Source: Actinocatenispora sera
GTDB lineage: Bacteria; Actinomycetota; Actinomycetes; Mycobacteriales; Micromonosporaceae
Reading direction: 5' to 3'
Length of the DNA stretch: 64,000 nt
NCBI RefSeq assembly: GCF_018324685.1
Contig: NZ_AP023354.1
Span: 3,100,001 to 3,164,000 of the forward strand
Each line of letters starts with the position of its first letter. The first letter of the stretch is position 1. Of this stretch, positions 57,866-64,000 are shown piece by piece. Both the position numbers and the translations under genes were made by a program. The notes under the pieces were generated by a model. That model was given only the letters and a program-made list of their open reading frames with translations. It was not told the DNA's origin and searched no databases.

Positions 57866-58794
57866 CCGCGAGCACGACGGCCGAACGGACCACGGCGGCA
57901 CCGGAAGCTCCCGGTGCCGCGCGGGTTCCGATGCGCGGCCGGACGATCCTTCGCGGGCTGCCGCTGCTGCCGGCGGTGGTGCTGTTGCTGGTCTTCCTGG
58001 CCGGACCGATCATCTACTGCATCTACTACGCGTTCACCGACATGCAGCTGACCGGCGCCACGACGACGAACTTCGTCGGGCTGGCCAACTTCCGCAAGGC
58101 GTTCGGCGACGACCAGTTCTACAACGCGATCCTGCAGACGCTGATCTTCACGGTGCTCTCGGCGATCGTCGGGCAGAACATCCTGGGTCTGGTCATCGCG
58201 CTGCTGTTCCGGTTGGCCACCAAGGTGCTGCGGTCGATCGTCGGCGCGCTGGTGATCGCCGCCTGGGTGGTGCCGGAGATCGTCGCCGGCTACCTGATGT
58301 ACGCGTTCTTCCGGGACGAGGGCAGCCTCAACGAGATCCTGAAGTTCCTGCACCTGCCGCAGCAGAACTGGCTCTACACGCTACCGATCCTGGCGGTGTC
58401 GCTGGCCAACGTCTGGCGTGGTACCGCGTTCTCGATGCTGGTCTACTCGGCCGCGCTGGCCGAGGTACCGGCCGAGCTGACCGAGGCCGCGGCGATGGAC
58501 GGTGCCGGTGTGTGGCAACGCTTCTGGCACGTCACCGTGCCGACCATCCGGCGTTCGGTGGCGACCAACCTGATGCTGATCACGTTGCAGACGCTGTCGG
58601 TGTTCGGGCTGATCTTCGCGATGACCAAGGGTGGCCCGAGCAACAAGAGCACGACGCTGCCGATCTACACGTACCAGACCGCGCTGCAGAACTACGAGAT
58701 CGGGTACGGCACCGCGATGGCCCTGGTGCTGCTGGTGATCGGTGCCCTGTTCTCGCTGGTCTACCTGCGGGCGTTGCGACCGGAGGCGGACTGA
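57862..58794 (+). CDS. Sugar ABC transporter permease (MalF/UgpA-like)
   Basis: 310 residues with six membrane helices. The start overlaps the previous stop (ATGA). The EAA loop EVPAELTEAAAMDGAGVWQRFWHVTVPTI is followed by a helix, and the first loop contains VGLANFRKAFGDDQFYNAI, typical of MalF-type permeases of CUT1 transporters. Confidence 0.92.
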   Translation: MTASTTAERTTAAPEAPGAARVPMRGRTILRGLPLLPAVVLLLVFLAGPIIYCIYYAFTDMQLTGATTTNFVGLANFRKAFGDDQFYNAILQTLIFTVLSAIVGQNILGLVIALLFRLATKVLRSIVGALVIAAWVVPEIVAGYLMYAFFRDEGSLNEILKFLHLPQQNWLYTLPILAVSLANVWRGTAFSMLVYSAALAEVPAELTEAAAMDGAGVWQRFWHVTVPTIRRSVATNLMLITLQTLSVFGLIFAMTKGGPSNKSTTLPIYTYQTALQNYEIGYGTAMALVLLVIGALFSLVYLRALRPEAD

Positions 58795-59627
58795 TGGCCA
58801 AGTCGGTACAGGCGGCGGGCAAGGTCGCCGCGAACGTCGGGCTGGCCGTGGTGGGCGTCGCGTTCCTGGTGCCGCTGCTGTGGGTGGTGACCACCTCGGT
58901 GGCGCAGGGGCAGACGTTGAAGGTGGAGTGGCCCCAGCACTTCACCGGGGCGAACTTCGCGCACGTGGCCACGGTGGACATCCTGTTCCGCCCGCTGTTC
59001 AACGGGCTCGTCCTGTGCGGTGGGGGCACGCTGATCACGGTGGTGGTGGCGATCCTCGCCGCGTACCCGTTGTCGCGCTACCGATCCCGGCTCAAACGAC
59101 CGTTCCTGCTGACGATCCTGTTCACCACGGGCCTGCCGATCACCGCGATCATGATCCCGGTGTACGCGATGTTCACCCAGCTGAACCTGATCGACCGGAT
59201 GTGGTCGGCCACGGTGTTCATGGGGTCCACGGCGTTGCCGTTCGGCATCTGGCTGATGAAGAACTTCATGGACAGCGTGCCGGTGGAGCTGGAGGAGGTC
59301 GCCTGGACCGACGGGGCGAGCTCGATGGCGACGCTGCGCCGCATCGTGCTGCCGCTGATGTGGCCCGGCGTGGTCGTCGTGACGATCTTCACCTTCATCG
59401 GCATGTGGGGCAACTTCTTCGTGCCGTTCATCCTGCTGATCGATCCGAACCAGTTGCCGGCATCGGTCAGCATCTTCACCTTCTTCGATCCGCAGCACGG
59501 CGGCGTGCAGTACGGCCAGCTGGCGGCGTTCTCGATCTTCTACTGCATCCCGGTGGCGGTGTTGTACCTGGTCATGTCGCGGAAACTGTCGGGCTCGTTC
59601 GCCCTCGGCGGTGCGTTGAAGGGCTGA
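58794..59627 (+). CDS. Sugar ABC transporter permease (MalG/UgpE-like)
   Basis: 277 residues, six helices. The EAA loop is VPVELEEVAWTDGASSMATLRRIVLPLMWPG, and the N-terminal region has FLVPLLWVVTTSV. It starts at the base shared with the previous stop (TGATG). No ATPase gene follows: a terminator comes 20 bases after the stop. In Streptomyces and other actinomycetes such CUT1 systems share a single remote ATPase (MsiK), so the same is expected here. Confidence 0.92.
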   Translation: MAKSVQAAGKVAANVGLAVVGVAFLVPLLWVVTTSVAQGQTLKVEWPQHFTGANFAHVATVDILFRPLFNGLVLCGGGTLITVVVAILAAYPLSRYRSRLKRPFLLTILFTTGLPITAIMIPVYAMFTQLNLIDRMWSATVFMGSTALPFGIWLMKNFMDSVPVELEEVAWTDGASSMATLRRIVLPLMWPGVVVVTIFTFIGMWGNFFVPFILLIDPNQLPASVSIFTFFDPQHGGVQYGQLAAFSIFYCIPVAVLYLVMSRKLSGSFALGGALKG

Positions 59628-59646
59628 ATCACCGGTAACGGAAGGG

Positions 59647-59673
59647 AGCCGGGCCACGAACAGTGGCCCGGCT
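59647..59673 (+). terminator. Intrinsic terminator of the sugar ABC operon
   Basis: Perfect 11-bp stem AGCCGGGCCAC / GTGGCCCGGCT with a 5-base loop, followed by TTTCGTC. It lies 20 bases after the last permease stop. Confidence 0.85.
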
Positions 59674-59909
59674 TTCGTCGTGCTCGCGCCGCAGCGAAAC
59701 GCCCCTTAAGGTCGCTTTGCATTACTTGGAGTTGTTTCGTCCTGGCGGGCTGTGGTCATGGCGCATGTCCGCCACATGACGGACATTGAATGCCTACCGC
59801 CAGCTTCGGGATTGTTACCCCCAGCGCGGTACCAGCCGCGTCGTTGCTCACATTCAGGGGCAAGGAGGCCCCGGGTGACAACACGTGCAGAAAGGCTGGG
59901 AGGACCTTG

Positions 59910-62900
59910 ATGCACAGTAAACGAACGCTGCACCGACGCGTGAGAGCCGGCATGTACGGCCTCGCGGTCGCCTCGGCGGTGGCGCTGGGAGGCCTGGGTA
60001 CGCAGACCCCGGTGCTCGCCGCCCCGTCCGGGGACACCACGACCGCCCGTCCCAACGTGGAGAAGGTCTGCGGACCGGCCAAGGCCGGCGAGTTCACCTG
60101 CTTCTCGTTGCGTCGCACCGATGTGGCCGGTGCGAAGGGCATCCAACCCAACGACACGCCGTCCGGGTACGGGCCGACCGACCTGCGCAGCGCCTACAAC
60201 CTGCCGGACAACGGCGGTGCGGGCCAGACCGTGGCGATCGTGGACGCGTACGACAACCCGAACGCCGAGTCCGACCTCGCGGTCTACCGCGAGCAGTACG
60301 GGCTGCCCGCCTGCACCACCGACAACGGGTGCTTCCAGAAGGTGGACCAGCGCGGCGGGACGGACTACCCGAACCCCGACTCCGGGTGGGCCGGTGAGAT
60401 CGCCCTCGACCTCGACATGGTCTCCGCGATCGCGCCGAACGCGCACATCCTGCTGGTGGAGGGCGACACCGCCAGCTTCGACGACCTCGGTACCTCGGTC
60501 AACACCGCGGTGGCGATGGGCGCCAAGTACGTGTCGAACTCCTACGGCACCAACTACAACTCGCAGCCCGGCAGCGGCGAGTCCGCCGACGAGCTGACCT
60601 ACGAGGAGGAGTACTACAACCACCCGGGCGTGGCGGTCACCGTCTCGTCCGGTGACAGCGACTACGGCGTCGCGTTCCCCGCGGCCTCGCAGTACGTCAC
60701 CTCGGTCGGCGGCACCGCACTGGTGCGCGACAACAGCGACCGCGGGTGGTCGGAGAGCGTCTGGCACAACTCGTACGGTGGCCCCGGCTCGGGTTGCTCG
60801 ATGTACGAGCCGAAGCCGACGTTCCAGCAGGACAGCGGTTGTGACATGCGGGCCGTCGCGGACGTGTCCGCGGTCTCCGACCCGGAGACCGGTGTCGCGG
60901 TCTACAACAGCTACCAGGCGTCCGGCTGGGCGCAGTACGGCGGCACCAGCGCGGCGTCCCCGATCATCGCCGGGGTCTACGCCACCGCCGGTACCCCGGT
61001 TGCGGGCAGCTACCCGAACGCCTACCCGTACGCCAACGCCGGCGCGCTCAACGACGTCACCGAGGGCGCGAACGGCAGCTGTGACCCGGCGTACCTGTGC
61101 ACCGCCGGTGCCGGTTACGACGGGCCGACCGGCCTGGGCACGCCGGACGGGCTGGCCGCGTTCCGCAGCGGTCCGCACGGCGTGGTGTCCGGCTCGGTCA
61201 CCGACGCGGGTTCCGGCTCGGCCATCTCCGGCGCGACCATCAAGGTCGGGGACAACCAGGCCACCAGCGGCGCGGACGGCAGCTACACGCTGACCATGCC
61301 GCCGGGTGACTACACCGCGACCGCCTCCGCATACGGCTACCAGGACAAGACCGCGTCGATCACCGTCTCCGACGGCGGCACCGTCACGGCCAACTTCGCC
61401 CTGTCGCCAGTGCAGAAGCACACCGTCACCGGTACCGTCACCGACGGCTCCGGCCACGGCTGGCCGCTGTACTCCAAGGTCACCGTGGACGGCGTCCCCG
61501 GCGGCCCGGTCTACACCAACCCGTACACCGGCAAGTTCTCGCTGGAGCTTCCGGCGGACGCCGACTACACCCTGCACGTCAGCTCCGAGCTGCCGGGCTA
61601 CACGGGTGTGGACAGCGCCGTGCACGTCGGCGACGCCGACGTGCACCAGAACCTGCAGCTGCTGGCCGACGCGAGCACCTGCGCCGCGCCCGGCTACACC
61701 AAGAAGTACAACGGCACCAACCAGTCGTTCGACGGCACCACCGCGCCGGACGGCTGGACGGTTGCCGACGCCACCGGCGACGGCGGCTGGAGCTTCACCG
61801 ACGACGGCAACCGGGGCAACAAGACCGGTGGTGACGGCGGCTTCGCCATCATCGACAGCGACCACCTCGGTTCGTCCAAGACCGAGGACACGACGCTGAC
61901 CTCGCCGGTGACCGACCTGTCCGACGTGGACTCGCCGGCGGTCGGCTTCGACACGTACTACTACGGCTACTCCAGCCAGGTCGGTGACGTCGACGTCTCC
62001 GTCGACGGCGGCGCCACCTGGAGCAACGTCTGGCACCACACCAGCGGCATCACGTCCGGGCACCAGGAGGTCCAGGTACCCGAGGCGGCGAACCAGGCGG
62101 CGGTGCAGGTCCGGTTCCACTACACCGGCCACTACGGCTGGTACTGGGAGCTGGACAACGTGTTCCTCGGCGACGCGTACTGCGCGCCGGTGCACGGCGG
62201 CCTCGTCGCCGGGCAGGTCACCGACGCCAACACCGGCAGCGGCATCACGTCCGCCTCGGTGAGCAGCGATGACAAGCCGGCGGAGAACGCCAACACCGTC
62301 GACGCCGCCGGCGGCGGCTTCTACTGGATGTTCTCCTCGTTGACCGGTGCGCACCCGTTCACCGCCAGCAAGGGCGCCTACCAGTCGGTGTCGAAGTCGG
62401 TGTCGGTCGCCACCGACGACGTCACCCGGGCCGACTTCAGCCTGACCGCGGGACAGATCACGCTCGACAAGTCCTCGATCTCGAAGAAGGTCGACTGGGC
62501 CGGCACCGCGTCCGGCAGCGTGACCGTGACCAACACCGGCGGCCAGCCGGCGACGGTCAAGGTCAGCGAGCAGCCGGGCGGCTTCCAGATGCAGTCCAAG
62601 AGCACCGGTGCGCCGGTGCACAAGGTGAAGGCGGACACGTCGGCCAAGCGACTCGCCGGCAGCAACGGCAAGGCCGGCAACGCGCCCGCCGAGGTTCCCG
62701 CGGCCGACGACGCCTGGACCTCGATCGCGAACGCGCCGACCGCGATCCAGGACAGTGCCGTCGGTGTCCACGACGGCAAGGTGTACTCGGCCTTCGGCTT
62801 CAACGGCTCGGCCGACACGAAGGACCTGTACGTGTACGACCCGGCCGACGGCAGCTGGAGCCAGGCAGCCAGCGCCGCCGACACGCGCGAGGGCAACCCC

Positions 62901-64000
62901 GCGCACGGGTTCATCAACGGCAAGTTCTACGTGGTCGGTGGCTGGGGTGCCGACGGCAACCCGGACACCAAGCTGGAGATCTACGACCCCGCGAACGACA
63001 GCTGGTCCACCGGTACCTCGGCGCCGTCGATCTACGCCGGTGCGGGTAGCGCGGTGCTGGACGGCAAGCTGTACTCGATCGGCGGCTGCACCAGCTCCTG
63101 CGGCCAGAAGGCCGTGTCGGTGTACGACGCGTCGAGCGACTCGTGGTCGACGGCGGCCGACTACCCGGAGTCCACGTCGTGGACCTCGTGTGGCGCGCTG
63201 TCCGGCAAGATCTACTGCGCCGGTGGCTCGGGCCCGTCCTCGTCGAGCCAGCACGCCTTCGTCTACGACCCGGGTTCGAACACCTGGACCCAGGTTGCGG
63301 ACCTGCCGATCGACCTGTGGGGCTCGGCGTACACGGCGGCCAACGGGCTGCTGCTGGTCTCGGGTGGCGTCACCGGCAACGGTGCGGCCATCACGAACCA
63401 GGGCTACGCGTACAACCCGCAGGACGACACGTGGAGCCCGCTGCCCAACGCGAACGCCTCGCTGTACCGCTCGGGCAGTGCCATCGGGTTCTACGCCATC
63501 GGCGGTAACCCCGGCGGCTTCCTCGTTCCGCCGGTGGCCACCTCCGAGGTGCTCGGCGGCTACGACCAGGGTGGGAGCTCCGACGTCACCTGGATGTCGC
63601 TGAACCGCAAGGAAATCACCCTGGCGCCGGGTGAGAGCAAGAAGATCAAGGTGTCCATGGACGCCTCGGTTCCGGACATCACCCAGCCCGGCGACTACAC
63701 CGCGGGCATCGGCCTGAGCACCGACACGCCGTACCAGGTGGCGCCGGTGCAGGTCACGATGCACGTCCAGCCGCCGGCGACCTGGGGCAAGATCACCGGC
63801 ACCGTGTCCGGTGACGACGGGAAGGGCAACGTGGCCCCGATCGTCGGAGCCACCGTCCAGATCGACAGCTGGACCGCCAGCTACACGTTGAAGACCGACA
63901 AGGACGGCAACTTCGCGCTGTGGCTGGACTACCGGAACAACCCGCTGACCGTCATCTACGCCAAGGACGGCTACGCGCCGCAGGTGAAGAGCGTGACGAT
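59910..64000 (+). CDS. Secreted S53 (sedolisin) peptidase with regulatory-like and kelch domains, C-terminus beyond window
   Basis: At least 1,363 residues; the frame is open at the window end. A signal peptide ends near VLAAPSG. The sedolisin domain starts near residue 85 (GYGPTDLRSAYNLP) with no large propeptide. The catalytic set is visible: Glu163 and Asp167 in GWAGEIALDLDM, oxyanion Asp249 in SSGDSDYG, and Ser347 in GGTSAASP. Then follow carboxypeptidase-regulatory-like beta domains (about 425-590), a jelly-roll-like region, another regulatory-like domain, and kelch-type repeats (about 940-1220; KVYSAFGFNGS, KFYVVGGWG, KLYSIGGC, KIYCAGGSG). A further beta domain follows. ATG 59910 has GGGAGGA upstream. 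Likely an extracellular protein degrader. Confidence 0.9.
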   Translation, partial: MHSKRTLHRRVRAGMYGLAVASAVALGGLGTQTPVLAAPSGDTTTARPNVEKVCGPAKAGEFTCFSLRRTDVAGAKGIQPNDTPSGYGPTDLRSAYNLPDNGGAGQTVAIVDAYDNPNAESDLAVYREQYGLPACTTDNGCFQKVDQRGGTDYPNPDSGWAGEIALDLDMVSAIAPNAHILLVEGDTASFDDLGTSVNTAVAMGAKYVSNSYGTNYNSQPGSGESADELTYEEEYYNHPGVAVTVSSGDSDYGVAFPAASQYVTSVGGTALVRDNSDRGWSESVWHNSYGGPGSGCSMYEPKPTFQQDSGCDMRAVADVSAVSDPETGVAVYNSYQASGWAQYGGTSAASPIIAGVYATAGTPVAGSYPNAYPYANAGALNDVTEGANGSCDPAYLCTAGAGYDGPTGLGTPDGLAAFRSGPHGVVSGSVTDAGSGSAISGATIKVGDNQATSGADGSYTLTMPPGDYTATASAYGYQDKTASITVSDGGTVTANFALSPVQKHTVTGTVTDGSGHGWPLYSKVTVDGVPGGPVYTNPYTGKFSLELPADADYTLHVSSELPGYTGVDSAVHVGDADVHQNLQLLADASTCAAPGYTKKYNGTNQSFDGTTAPDGWTVADATGDGGWSFTDDGNRGNKTGGDGGFAIIDSDHLGSSKTEDTTLTSPVTDLSDVDSPAVGFDTYYYGYSSQVGDVDVSVDGGATWSNVWHHTSGITSGHQEVQVPEAANQAAVQVRFHYTGHYGWYWELDNVFLGDAYCAPVHGGLVAGQVTDANTGSGITSASVSSDDKPAENANTVDAAGGGFYWMFSSLTGAHPFTASKGAYQSVSKSVSVATDDVTRADFSLTAGQITLDKSSISKKVDWAGTASGSVTVTNTGGQPATVKVSEQPGGFQMQSKSTGAPVHKVKADTSAKRLAGSNGKAGNAPAEVPAADDAWTSIANAPTAIQDSAVGVHDGKVYSAFGFNGSADTKDLYVYDPADGSWSQAASAADTREGNPAHGFINGKFYVVGGWGADGNPDTKLEIYDPANDSWSTGTSAPSIYAGAGSAVLDGKLYSIGGCTSSCGQKAVSVYDASSDSWSTAADYPESTSWTSCGALSGKIYCAGGSGPSSSSQHAFVYDPGSNTWTQVADLPIDLWGSAYTAANGLLLVSGGVTGNGAAITNQGYAYNPQDDTWSPLPNANASLYRSGSAIGFYAIGGNPGGFLVPPVATSEVLGGYDQGGSSDVTWMSLNRKEITLAPGESKKIKVSMDASVPDITQPGDYTAGIGLSTDTPYQVAPVQVTMHVQPPATWGKITGTVSGDDGKGNVAPIVGATVQIDSWTASYTLKTDKDGNFALWLDYRNNPLTVIYAKDGYAPQVKSVT

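Noticed and set aside
59706-63764. A 1,352-codon minus-strand open frame
   Set aside because: Antisense to the S53 peptidase, whose catalytic residues and domain order are evident. The antisense translation is Val/Arg/Gly-rich low complexity.

Overview
The window is about 70% GC or higher, with GC-rich third codon positions, frequent GTG starts, many 1-4 base overlaps between stop and start codons, and several actinobacterial marker genes (WhiB7, mycoredoxin, UvrD2, a Ddn-type F420 enzyme, three ROK repressors). This points to a soil actinomycete chromosome. A Micromonosporaceae-like organism is my best guess from gene style, but no rRNA or other decisive marker is present.

Left part (1-32 kb). 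It opens with an SPFH membrane protein, a ribbon-helix-helix protein and a GPP34 protein, then an active/inactive M16 peptidase pair and nudC. The order nudC - mrx1 - uvrD2 - whiB7 - ABC1 kinase is the one I know from Mycobacterium. Here it is interrupted twice. A 7 kb accessory block (7.4-14.7 kb) holds a GlxA regulator, a cupin, a Ddn-hemerythrin fusion, a MarR-ArsR fusion regulator, two MFS exporters and LtrA. A nested IS plus MITE (19.5-21.2 kb) sits between whiB7 and the ABC1 kinase. whiB7 has a visible long leader: promoter, 138-codon upstream ORF and intrinsic attenuator. Then come an FAD monooxygenase with a divergent MarR, a ThiF-like protein, small zinc proteins, a YgjP-like peptidase, a LysR/EamA pair, Bcp, and a DsbA/MauE membrane thiol-redox pair.

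Middle (33-38.5 kb). A CopC-CopD fusion and YcnI form a probable copper pair. A GH15 glucoamylase/trehalase-like enzyme follows, then a possible 19-residue membrane peptide.

Right part (38.5-59.6 kb). This is a nutrient-acquisition region built around ROK proteins. It contains an acid-sugar dehydratase-like enolase-superfamily enzyme divergent from a ROK repressor; a minus-strand run of ROK repressor, M81 peptidase, CutC and serine hydrolase; a divergent Dpp-type peptide ABC operon ending in a ROK kinase; TreZ; and a ROK repressor divergent from a sugar ABC transporter that lacks its ATPase. The window ends inside a very large secreted S53 peptidase with kelch repeats.

Short tandem-repeat arrays are unusually common, and most lie between genes: a 17-bp array at 9.6 kb, 33-bp hairpins at 18.8 kb, 27-bp units at 28.2 kb, a two-armed TTGATCAA array at 52.6 kb, a 37-42-bp array at 54.8 kb, and a 33-bp array inside a ROK gene at 40 kb. 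No tRNA, rRNA or CRISPR array was seen. All functional statements are read by eye from sequence motifs; no database search was run.
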